NCBI GenBank assembly: GCA_014874485.1
Contig: JADBJK010000069.1
Location: 24,422-88,421 of the forward strand
Source of the DNA: Chloroflexota bacterium
GTDB lineage: Bacteria; Chloroflexota; Anaerolineae; DTLA01
Reading direction: 5' to 3'
Length of the DNA stretch: 64,000 bases
The notes beneath the pieces were generated by a model, which made no database searches, was not told the DNA's origin, and was given only the letters and a program-made list of their open reading frames with translations. The translations under genes were made by a program, and so were the position numbers. Positions 43,875 through 51,794 of the stretch are shown in pieces. Position 1 is the first letter of the stretch. Each line of letters begins with the position of its first letter.

Positions 43875-45349
43875 TTCGCGGTCAGGTTGTACAGTGCAAC
43901 GCCGATAGGCCCGCGAAACTGCCGCTCATCCACAAGCGTGTAGTGCTTGTCCATGTACCGCTTGACCAGGCCGTTGGGATCTCCGTAATGCCCCACGGAC
44001 CAGATGAGCCACGCCCGGCGATGTCCCTCAAGCCCAGGCTGCACGCTGGATGCCACCTCTTCCGGCGGCAGCGGGACCTTGAACCACGTCCACGCGGGCA
44101 GATTCGCCGTGGCATAGTACCCGAACGGCTTCTCGTTCCATCCCGGGTAGAACACGGCCACGTCGCCGTCCGCGGCCCGCTCCGACACGTACGCCGCCGC
44201 ACTGCGCCAGTCCTCGGTTTGCAGGACGCTACCCATTTGTCCGAGGCCGAAGGCCAGCGCCACGACGAGCACGGCCACAGCGCCGCGCCGCAGCCACGCC
44301 CCAGGCACCGCCCTGATGCCACCCGCCGCCAGGAGCAGGTAGCCCGGCAGGAACGTCAGCAAGTAACGCTCCGAGTACAGCGGCTTGACCTGGGACACGA
44401 GCCACGCCGTGCCCACCGGCGCAACAAGGTACGCCGCGGCAAAGAACACCCCCCGCCCACGACCGGCGTCGCGCGCGCGGATGGCCGTCCACACCGCCCA
44501 CAGGCCCAGCCCGGCCAGCAGCGCATACGCCAGCCACCGCAGCCACACCGGGTAGAACGCCCGGACGTTGCCGACGCTGAACCCCACCAGGATGTCGGCC
44601 AGGGCGCGGGGGCCGGGCGTGCCGCCGCGGGCCACCCATCCGCCGCCACCCGACGTAACCTGAAACCACATCGTCGGAATCCACGGCGCGAACAGCGCCA
44701 CGCTCGCCAGCACCCCCGCCGCGAACTCGGCCACATGTCGCCAGCGGCGCACGCGCCACGCCTCGTACAGCACGTACACGCCCTGCGCCAGGAACACGAA
44801 CACCGTGTAGTAGTGCGTGTACAGGGCCGCCGCGCTCGCCAAGACATACCCGACGGCGAACCTCGCCTTGCGCGAGTCCAGATAGGCCACCAGGCACAGG
44901 CTGGACAGCAGCGCCCAGAACCCAAGCCACGTGTACATCCGCACCTGCTGCGAGTACCAGACGTGAATCGGGGCCAGCGCCAGGAGCGCACCCGCAACCA
45001 GTCCCGTGCGGCGGTCAAACAGGCGCGCGCCCAGACCGTACAGCACCGCCACGCTCAGCGCACCGGCGACGGCGGACAAACTCCGCAGCGCGGCCTCGCT
45101 CTCGCCGAAGACGCGCCAAAAGTGCAGCAGCAGGTAGTACAGCGGCGGGTGGATGTCCTTCGCCGTCCACGCGATGACCTCCGGCACCGACTTGCGGGCC
45201 AAGAACAGGCTGGTCGCCTCATCCAGCCACAGGCTCTCGGCCCCGATGCGCCACATCCGCACCGCCAGCGCCAGCAGGAACAGGGCCAAAGGCGCGATCC
45301 AGGTTGTCTGAGCCGCTTTCTTCGCGGCGGCGGTGAAGGTCTTCAGCAT
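43871..45349 (-). CDS. GT39/ArnT-like GT-C membrane glycosyltransferase
   Basis: A 492-aa protein with GAESLWLDEATSLFLARKSV, a DIHPPLYYLLLHFWRVFGES loop and HVWYSQQVRMYTWLGFWALL. About 11 hydrophobic segments precede a soluble C-terminal domain (~400-492). Its stop codon TAG is provided by the end of repeat E4. It follows a radical SAM/SPASM gene by nine bases and is probably cotranscribed with it. Donor expected to be a polyprenyl-phosphate sugar; acceptor unknown. Confidence 0.83.
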   Translation of the reverse strand: MLKTFTAAAKKAAQTTWIAPLALFLLALAVRMWRIGAESLWLDEATSLFLARKSVPEVIAWTAKDIHPPLYYLLLHFWRVFGESEAALRSLSAVAGALSVAVLYGLGARLFDRRTGLVAGALLALAPIHVWYSQQVRMYTWLGFWALLSSLCLVAYLDSRKARFAVGYVLASAAALYTHYYTVFVFLAQGVYVLYEAWRVRRWRHVAEFAAGVLASVALFAPWIPTMWFQVTSGGGGWVARGGTPGPRALADILVGFSVGNVRAFYPVWLRWLAYALLAGLGLWAVWTAIRARDAGRGRGVFFAAAYLVAPVGTAWLVSQVKPLYSERYLLTFLPGYLLLAAGGIRAVPGAWLRRGAVAVLVVALAFGLGQMGSVLQTEDWRSAAAYVSERAADGDVAVFYPGWNEKPFGYYATANLPAWTWFKVPLPPEEVASSVQPGLEGHRRAWLIWSVGHYGDPNGLVKRYMDKHYTLVDERQFRGPIGVALYNLTAK

Positions 45350-45358
45350 AGCCTCGCG

Positions 45359-46351
45359 CTACCCCTGCGGGCGGTTGCCAAAGGACTGGAACGGCGTCGG
45401 CTTCCACCACGCCCACTCCACGCAATTGCGGCAGGAAGGCACATCGTCCAGTTTGCGGGCCAGGTGCTTGCGGCGCAGTTCCTGCATGGCCGGGCCGTTC
45501 CACGCCTTCATCACGCCGCCCGCCACGTTCCCCAGCGGATACAGCGCGTCAAAGTCGCGGTCGCAGCAGACCAGCGTGCCGTCCCAGTAGATGTGCACGT
45601 GGAACCACAGGTTGGGGCAGTGCCAGCGCTTGGGGGGCACGTTGGCCTCGGCGGCCCGCAGGCTGGCGATGGCGTCCACCTGATTGCCCCACGAGTCAAA
45701 GGGCTTGACGCTGACACGGGACACCCCCGCCTGCCGCCACTGCTTGGTGAACTCCTCCACCTCCGGCAGCGTCGGCTGCATCTCTATGATTTGCACGTTG
45801 ACCTGGGGATCCGCGCCGGGCACCTGGCGGCGCAGTTCAATGAACCGCTGGATGTTGGCCCGCGTCTGCTCAAAATCCCCGCGGCGGCGGATGGCCTCGT
45901 AGGTCTCGGCGGACGCGCCGTCCAGACACATGTAGATGGTCCCCAGCCCCGCCTTCAGAATCTCCTTGCTCAGGTCCTCGGTGAGCAGCGTGGCGTTGGT
46001 GGAGATTTCGGGGCGGATGCCCTTCTGGTGGGCGTAGGCGATCATGTCGGGCAGTTTCGGGTGCAGCAGCGGCTCGCCCCAGATGTGCAGCGTGGTAACC
46101 GGCACGTGGCCCGCCATCTCGTCCACGATCTGCCGGAACAGGTCCCAGTCCATGTAGCCCCGCTTGCGCTTCATCGTGCCGATGCCGTTGGGACACATGA
46201 TGCAATTCAGGTTGCAGGCGTTGGTGGACTCCAGGTACATCCGGTCGGGATAGTAGGGAAGCCGCACCAGCCCGGCCTTGTAGCCCATGTACTTGACCAG
46301 GGAAGCCGCCCGCTTGCGCAGTCGGCGGCCTCGCGGAATCCTTATGCCCAT
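45359..46351 (-). CDS. Radical SAM/SPASM domain protein
   Basis: A 330-aa protein. STNACNLNCIMCPNG has the Cx3Cx2C cluster motif near residue 46, HIWGEPLLHPKLPDMI and STNATLLTEDLSKEI follow, and the C-terminal SPASM-type cysteines are in HCPNLW, VCCDRD and SCRNCVEW. AAGGAAGG precedes the ATG, which overlaps the upstream B12 radical SAM gene by ten bases. SPASM proteins modify peptides or sugars; here an unusual sugar or lipid-carrier modification is plausible, but a peptide maturation role cannot be excluded. Confidence 0.87.
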   Translation of the reverse strand: MGIRIPRGRRLRKRAASLVKYMGYKAGLVRLPYYPDRMYLESTNACNLNCIMCPNGIGTMKRKRGYMDWDLFRQIVDEMAGHVPVTTLHIWGEPLLHPKLPDMIAYAHQKGIRPEISTNATLLTEDLSKEILKAGLGTIYMCLDGASAETYEAIRRRGDFEQTRANIQRFIELRRQVPGADPQVNVQIIEMQPTLPEVEEFTKQWRQAGVSRVSVKPFDSWGNQVDAIASLRAAEANVPPKRWHCPNLWFHVHIYWDGTLVCCDRDFDALYPLGNVAGGVMKAWNGPAMQELRRKHLARKLDDVPSCRNCVEWAWWKPTPFQSFGNRPQG

Positions 46352-47811
46352 GTATGCTTTCCTTCCTTTCGTAGGGATGCGAATCGCCTGAACAGCCCGA
46401 GGCGCGTCAGGTAGCGCCCCGCCGCGCGGATGGGCTTCACCCGCGAGATGGCCCAGGCCACCGCCCCCAGGCGCGGGCCGAAGGCCTTGAGGTAGCGACG
46501 GCGTTGGCGGCTTTCCTCAAACCGCCGCCGCGCGACCAGGGCCAACTTGCCCAGCCGCGAGTCCGACACCTCCGACACGTTTAGGAAGGGCGCGATCTCC
46601 TCGGTGTAGGCGTTGTAGTAGTAGGCGCGGGTGAAGTCGGCGTTGTACTGGGTCTCGGGCCGCCTCTTGACCAGTTCGTCCCACAGGCGCGTGCCCGGGA
46701 ACGGCGTCGTGATGCTGAACATCGCCTCGTCCAGTTCCAGTTCGCAGGCGAAGCGGATGGTCTGCTCCATCGTCTCTTCGGTATCGCCCGGCAGGCCCAG
46801 CATGAAGTACCCCTTGCTGCGGATGCCGGATTCGGCGGTCCACTTCACCGCCTGGCGCACCTGGTCCAGGGTGATGTTCTTGCCGGTTCCCGCCAGGATT
46901 TCGGGGTTGCCCGATTCAATCCCGTAGTGGATTTCGCGGCAGCCTGCGCGGTACATCATGGCGAGGCTTTCGGGCGTAACGCGGTCCACGCGCCCCAGGC
47001 ACTGCCAGCGGATGTCCAGGCCCTCGTCAATGATCATCTGCGAGATGGCCATGAGGCGCTTGGTGTTGATGGTGAACAGGTCGTCAATGAAGTAGAAGTT
47101 GCGCACGCCGTACTGCTCGCGGAGCAGGCGCAGTTCGTTGACGACGTTCTCGGCGCTGCGCTGGCGGTAGGTGCGCCCGACGATGCCCTTGAAGCAGTAA
47201 CTGCAATTGAAGGGGCAGCCGCGGCTGGACAGGACGGTGAGCATTCGCCCGCCGTCGGGCGCGGCCAGCGGGTACTTGTCCAGTTCCAGCAGGTGGCGGG
47301 CAGGCAGCGGCAGCGCGTCCAGGTCGGCGATGAGCGGGCGCTCGGGCGTGCGGACCACGTGCCCGTCGCGGGCGTAGGCCAACCCGCGAATGCCGGAGAA
47401 GTCCTCGGCCCCGGCCTCCAGCGCGGCCACCAGTTCCATCAGCGTCTCCTCGCCCTCGCCGTAGACGACGAAGTCCACGCCCGGGTCGGAAGCGACCGCT
47501 TCGGGGAAGACGGTGGGGTGCGGCCCGCCCAGCACGATGGGCACCGACGGCAGGGCCTGCTTCAGCAGCGCGATGCTCTGGGTTACGCTGTGGTAGCCGC
47601 CGGTCATCACCGTGAACCCGATGAGGTCGGGGGCGTAGGCCACCACGTGGGCCACGTCTTCATCCTGCGGACGGTGGGGGCGCAGGCCGAAGTCAAAGAT
47701 GCGCGCCTCGTGCCCGCCTCGCTCCAGCACCGCGCCCAGGTAGGCCAGGCCCAGGGGCGGGTAGTCGGTAACCTTCTCGTGCCACTTTGGCGCAATCAGC
47801 GCAACTCTCAA
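46342..47811 (-). CDS. B12-binding radical SAM protein
   Basis: A 489-aa protein with an N-terminal cobalamin-binding-like domain (LRVALIAPKWHEKVTDYPPL, then VLGGPHPTVFPEAV) and a radical SAM core: SSRGCPFNCSYCFKG (Cx3Cx2C), YGIESGNPEIL, GYFMLGLPGDTEETME. The start is a TTG at 47811 behind AAAGGAG; the only nearby ATG is out of frame. It heads the unit that includes the SPASM gene and a GT-C gene. Family members include methyltransferases and hopanoid or BchE-type enzymes; the reaction is unknown. Confidence 0.87.
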   Translation of the reverse strand: MRVALIAPKWHEKVTDYPPLGLAYLGAVLERGGHEARIFDFGLRPHRPQDEDVAHVVAYAPDLIGFTVMTGGYHSVTQSIALLKQALPSVPIVLGGPHPTVFPEAVASDPGVDFVVYGEGEETLMELVAALEAGAEDFSGIRGLAYARDGHVVRTPERPLIADLDALPLPARHLLELDKYPLAAPDGGRMLTVLSSRGCPFNCSYCFKGIVGRTYRQRSAENVVNELRLLREQYGVRNFYFIDDLFTINTKRLMAISQMIIDEGLDIRWQCLGRVDRVTPESLAMMYRAGCREIHYGIESGNPEILAGTGKNITLDQVRQAVKWTAESGIRSKGYFMLGLPGDTEETMEQTIRFACELELDEAMFSITTPFPGTRLWDELVKRRPETQYNADFTRAYYYNAYTEEIAPFLNVSEVSDSRLGKLALVARRRFEESRQRRRYLKAFGPRLGAVAWAISRVKPIRAAGRYLTRLGLFRRFASLRKEGKHTWA

Positions 47812-47894
47812 ACCCTCATCTCCTTTGGATTCGGTTGTGCGAGGAAGGGCAAAGCGTCGGGCCGCGTGCTCTCCGCCAGCCCCCTGCACAAGTA

Positions 47895-47922
47895 CGTCGG
47901 CCCCGAGTGCCGGGAGCCGACG
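47895..47922 (-). other. Hairpin in the 5' leader of the radical SAM operon
   Basis: CGTCGGC and GCCGACG arms enclose inner CCCG/CGGG pairs with one bulged T, giving a stem of about 11 base pairs and a five-base loop. It lies between a candidate -10 and the TTG start at 47811, so it would be in the untranslated leader. No U-tract follows, so it is not an obvious terminator. Confidence 0.5.
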
Positions 47923-47963
47923 CAGGGAGCGGCCCGTTCGTGATGGTAGGTCTCCTTATCCAA

Positions 47964-47969
47964 ATTATA
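47964..47969 (-). promoter_or_regulatory. Candidate promoter -10 (TATAAT)
   Basis: On the minus strand GTGTATAATTTGG contains a perfect TATAAT about 150 bases upstream of the TTG start. A TTGTCA lies 22 bases further up, too far for a normal -35, and no good hexamer occurs at 17. A start here would give a ~150-base leader containing the hairpin at 47895. It would separate the radical SAM unit from the sensor kinase gene. Confidence 0.45.
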
Positions 47970-48067
47970 CACAACCTTGATGAAAAACGGATGACAAAGC
48001 CATTCGGTGCGCATGACAAACTGTTCATGATGAATCGGGCCGTCGGCGGGCGCAGGAGCACCGGGCC

Positions 48068-50374
48068 TCACTGCCGCGAGGCATCCGAGGGAAGTGTGGT
48101 GAAGTCCAGGGACAGGTCGCGCCCGCCCTCCAGGCGCTTGGGGAGGATGAACTTGAACACGCTCCCTTGCGGTTCCGCGCCCTCCACCCAGATGCGCCCA
48201 CGGTGGTGCTCCACGATGTGCTTGCAGATGCTGAGGCCCAGCCCCGTGCCGCGGTAGGGACGGGTCGCGCCGCTGTCCACCTGGTAGAAGCGCTCAAACA
48301 CCTTCTCGCGCTCCGATGGGGGGATGCCGATGCCCGTATCCGCCACCGAGATGAGCACGCGGTCGCCCAAATCCTCGCCGCTGATGACGATGCGGCCGCC
48401 CGCAGGCGTGAACTTGATGGCGTTGTCCACCAGGTTCGTGAGCACCTGCTCCATGCGGGTCGTGTCTGCCTCCACCGTGGCGAAATCGGCGGGTATCGTC
48501 GTCTCCAGCGCGATCTGCGCCTCCTGCGCCTGGGGCGAGAGTTTCTCGGCGACCCGCGCGGCGATGTCTGCGAGGGACACCTCCTCTATCCGCAGGCGAA
48601 TCTGCCCCGACTCTAGCCGCGAGAACTCCAGCAGTTCGCTGATGAGGTTCTGCAACTGGTCGGTCTGCTCACGCACCGTGGTCAGGAAATCACGCTGCAG
48701 GTCGTTGATCTTGCCCGTCTTGCCCATGAGGATGATGTCCACGAACCCCTTGATGGAGTGGAGCGGCGTCTTCAACTCGTGGGACACGACGGACAGGAAG
48801 TTGGACTTCATCTGCTCCAGTTGCTTCTGGCTGGTGATGTCGCGCAGGACGGTAACGACGCCGCGCGCCTCGCCTGCAGCGCCCGGCACGGTGGTCGCCA
48901 GGGCCTGGTAGATCATCTCCGGGTGCTCGCGGGTCATGGGCACGCGAATCTCGCGGATGACGGGCTTGCCCGGGGCCGCCAGCGCCTCGCGCATCACGTC
49001 GTGGAGTTCGCGGTGGCCCACGGTCTCCGCCAGGGGCCTGCCGAGGAGCGGATCATCTTCCACGCCGAAGATGCGCACGGCAACCGGGTTCATCATCACC
49101 AGGTTCAGGTCGGTGTCGGTAACCAGAACGCCGTCGCCGATGCCCTGCAGGACGGCTTCCAACTCGTTGCTCTTCTCCTGCACGCTGCGGTAAATCTGCT
49201 CCGTCTGGCGCTTCTCGCGGGCCAGGTCTTCGTACAGGCGCGCCTTCTTCACGGCGATGGCGGCCTGGTCGGCGAACGCTGCCAGCAGGTTCAGGTCGTC
49301 GGGCGTGAACGCATTGGCTTCCGGGCTGGTGGCGCTGAGCGCGCCGATGGCCTTGCCGTCGGACATCAGGGGCACGCTGACGATGGACTGTACCGGCAGT
49401 TGCCCCAGCCGAATGTAGCGGGAATCCTGGGCCACATCGCCGATGAGCACCGGCGCGGCATGGGCGACCACCCACCCGGCGACGCCCTTGCCCACAGGGA
49501 AGCGCGACCCCCACAGGTTCTGCGGCGGCACGCCCGACGCGGCCAGCGTTACCACCTCACCCGAAGCCTCATCCAGCAGGGCGATGGAGCAGCGCGTGCC
49601 CCGCAGCACCTGCGAGGCGTTGGCCACGATCATCGCCAACAGCGACTCCAGCGCCACCGCCGAGTTGATGGTCTTGATGCCCTCTTGCAGCGAGCGCAAC
49701 TGCATGACCCGGTCGCCCAGGTCTGTCGCCGTGCGCTGGAGCACCGAGGTCTTGCGGCGCAGTTCTTGCCCTTGCTCTTCCAAAGCCAGGTTGAGACCGC
49801 GAATGAGCCGATAGCGGCGTTCCAGCAGCCACGCCACGTACAGGGCGGCCAACACCATGGCGAACAGGATGAGATACCGAAGCACGAAAGCGGGCGACAG
49901 CAGAAACAGCAGCGACTGAATCTGTAGGTACACGCCCAGGATGTACAGCGGCCCGTACAGGAACGGCAGGAAGATGAGCCAGTGCACAAACGGATAGCCC
50001 AGCGCCACCTTGACCGCGAGGACGAAGTAGAGCAGGTACAGTTCGCTGCCCACACCGCCCGAATGAGGAATCAGGAACAGCACGGCCAGCGAGTCCACAA
50101 TGGTGGCCATCGGCACGAGCCACACGGGCATTTTGTCGCGCCACGGGCCGTACACCAGCACCGACATGGTGAACGCGAAGGCCATGAACACCGCCAGGCC
50201 CAGCGCCGCAACGCGCGGAAACGGAGCCTGCTGCGTGGTCCACACGCTGATACTGCCCACCAGGAACATGCCCCAGCGGAACGGCGCGCCAAAACGCCGC
50301 TCCAGGCGCAGAAGGCCATCCTTGCGGTATTGAACCGTCGGCGGCGGTATGAAGATGGTGCTGGACGCGCTCAT
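48068..50374 (-). CDS. GAF-PAS sensor histidine kinase, membrane-bound
   Basis: A 768-aa kinase. About six membrane segments occupy residues 35-185 with very short loops, so no large external sensor domain is present. A coiled coil follows, then GAF (~230-380), a second coiled coil, PAS (~405-515), HisKA with H532 in SHELKTPLHS, and HATPase_c (NLVDNAIKF, DTGIGIPPSE, GTGLGLSI). No receiver domain is attached. The ATG at 50374 has AGAGGGG upstream; the track's extra 63 residues are shadow. It is the last gene of the unit begun by the response regulator at 60266, which is its most likely partner. Confidence 0.9.
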   Translation of the reverse strand: MSASSTIFIPPPTVQYRKDGLLRLERRFGAPFRWGMFLVGSISVWTTQQAPFPRVAALGLAVFMAFAFTMSVLVYGPWRDKMPVWLVPMATIVDSLAVLFLIPHSGGVGSELYLLYFVLAVKVALGYPFVHWLIFLPFLYGPLYILGVYLQIQSLLFLLSPAFVLRYLILFAMVLAALYVAWLLERRYRLIRGLNLALEEQGQELRRKTSVLQRTATDLGDRVMQLRSLQEGIKTINSAVALESLLAMIVANASQVLRGTRCSIALLDEASGEVVTLAASGVPPQNLWGSRFPVGKGVAGWVVAHAAPVLIGDVAQDSRYIRLGQLPVQSIVSVPLMSDGKAIGALSATSPEANAFTPDDLNLLAAFADQAAIAVKKARLYEDLAREKRQTEQIYRSVQEKSNELEAVLQGIGDGVLVTDTDLNLVMMNPVAVRIFGVEDDPLLGRPLAETVGHRELHDVMREALAAPGKPVIREIRVPMTREHPEMIYQALATTVPGAAGEARGVVTVLRDITSQKQLEQMKSNFLSVVSHELKTPLHSIKGFVDIILMGKTGKINDLQRDFLTTVREQTDQLQNLISELLEFSRLESGQIRLRIEEVSLADIAARVAEKLSPQAQEAQIALETTIPADFATVEADTTRMEQVLTNLVDNAIKFTPAGGRIVISGEDLGDRVLISVADTGIGIPPSEREKVFERFYQVDSGATRPYRGTGLGLSICKHIVEHHRGRIWVEGAEPQGSVFKFILPKRLEGGRDLSLDFTTLPSDASRQ

Positions 50375-50402
50375 GGCGAAGCCCCTCTCATCGGCGCACC
50401 CC

Positions 50403-51785
50403 TCATCGCGGCGGCAGGGTCGGCGTGGCGGTGGGCGCCGGCGTGGCCGTGAACGTCGGCCCAGGCGTGAATGTCGGCGTGGACGTGGGCGCAGGGCGAG
50501 TCGGCTCGGGAGCGGCCTCCGTCGGCGTCGCGGTCGGCGAGAAGGTGCGCGTCGGCGATGGCGCAACGGTTTCGGCCTGCGCCTGCGTGGCCGTCGGCCG
50601 CACGGTGGCCGTGGCGGTCGGGCTGGGCAGGTGCGTGCGGGTCGGCGTGAACGTCCGCGTGGGCGAGCGCGTCGGCGTCGGCGACTCGGTGGGCGGCAGC
50701 GGTGTGGGCGTGTACGGCGGCGGCACCGTTACCCCCGCGCCGCTCCGAAGCCACGACAGCGACCGCGCCCACACGCCGTTATCGGTTCCCGCCAGCAGCG
50801 TCTCGTTGTCCACAGGGTCCAGGGCCAGACCGTTGACCGCCAGGCGTCCCATCCCCTCGCGGAAGGGCTGCCAGGTCCGCGCGTAGTCGGTGCTCCAGTA
50901 CACGCCGTCGGGGTTCGCGCCCAGGAACACCGTGCCGCGCCTGGCCGGGTCCACGAGCAGCGCGACGGCGAACCCCGTGCCCAGGCCGACAGATCGGCGG
51001 TTCCAGGTCTGGCCGCCGTCGGTGGTGGCGTAGACGCTGGCCCCCGCGGCCATGTACGCCATGTCGGGTTCCACCGGATCAATGGCAATGGAACTCACCA
51101 CGCGCTCCAGAGAAAGGCGCAGCGACAGGGCCCACGTCTGCCCCCTGTCCCGCGAGATGTACACTTCGCCCCGCGACGTGCCCAGCCAGAGTTCGCCGGG
51201 CCTGCGTGGGTGCACCACAAGCGCCGAGGGCGCGCCTGCGGCAGGCGGGCTATCCAGCCGCTGCCAGGTCAGGCCGCCGTCGGCGCTGCGGTAGACGTTT
51301 TCGGCGGTGGCGGCGTAGAGCAGCGCCGGATCTGGCTCAAACGCGATGGCCCGCACGATGTCTTTTCCGAAGTCTGCCCGCAAAAATGTCCAGGAACCGG
51401 GATACTTTTGCGCGTAGAACCCCGCCGAGTCGGCCCGCTCTCCGAGAGCCAGGTAGAGCCGCATCGGCTGGCCCTCCTGCGCCGCCATGCGCACCTGCGG
51501 GAGTTGCCCCCATGCGCCGGTGGGCAACCCGTCGTTGAGCGCGTGCCAGCGCCCGTTCACGAAGTGCCAGACGCCCTGTCCCGAAGCGACGCAGAGGTAC
51601 CGCGACTCCTCACCGCTCCGCAGGGCGTAGACGGCCTCCACCTTGCTGCTCTCCATGCCGATCGGACGCCAGGCATTCGCCAGCGAGTCCGCCGGAACGG
51701 CCAGCACCAGCAGCAGGGGTGCGAAGAAGACCAGGCAAGCCACTAGCGCCTGAATCACTCTCGCCCTGGTTATCGGGACTTGCAT
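50403..51785 (-). CDS. Secreted BNR/Asp-box beta-propeller protein with TPT-rich tail
   Basis: A 460-aa protein. The N-terminal hydrophobic segment (VIQALVACLVFFAPLLLVLA) is a signal peptide or anchor. Residues ~40-350 contain Asp-box repeats: YRSADGGLTWQRL, YISRDRGQTWALS, YATTDGGQTWNRR and YWSTDYARTWQPF, a sortilin/YCF48-like propeller. Residues ~355-460 are a Pro/Thr/Ser-rich tail of the kind that spans the envelope in Chloroflexota. No catalytic residues were identified; binding or sensing is the likely role. It lies 28 bases upstream of the histidine kinase, so could be its extracytoplasmic partner, which is inference. Confidence 0.82.
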   Translation of the reverse strand: MQVPITRARVIQALVACLVFFAPLLLVLAVPADSLANAWRPIGMESSKVEAVYALRSGEESRYLCVASGQGVWHFVNGRWHALNDGLPTGAWGQLPQVRMAAQEGQPMRLYLALGERADSAGFYAQKYPGSWTFLRADFGKDIVRAIAFEPDPALLYAATAENVYRSADGGLTWQRLDSPPAAGAPSALVVHPRRPGELWLGTSRGEVYISRDRGQTWALSLRLSLERVVSSIAIDPVEPDMAYMAAGASVYATTDGGQTWNRRSVGLGTGFAVALLVDPARRGTVFLGANPDGVYWSTDYARTWQPFREGMGRLAVNGLALDPVDNETLLAGTDNGVWARSLSWLRSGAGVTVPPPYTPTPLPPTESPTPTRSPTRTFTPTRTHLPSPTATATVRPTATQAQAETVAPSPTRTFSPTATPTEAAPEPTRPAPTSTPTFTPGPTFTATPAPTATPTLPPR

Positions 51786-51794
51786 GGGTATCCC

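Noticed and set aside
42863-46414. A 1,183-aa plus-strand ORF, the largest on that strand
   Set aside because: It covers several convincing minus-strand genes and has no domain; it results from high GC in the third codon position of the real genes.
47992-47997. TTGTCA as the -35 for the TATAAT at 47964
   Set aside because: The spacing is 22 bases, outside the normal 16-19 range, so I only list the -10.
47808-48071. An 87-aa minus-strand ORF in the leader of the radical SAM gene
   Set aside because: No family match and it spans the candidate promoter and hairpin; its end continues in frame with nothing. It is more likely noncoding leader.
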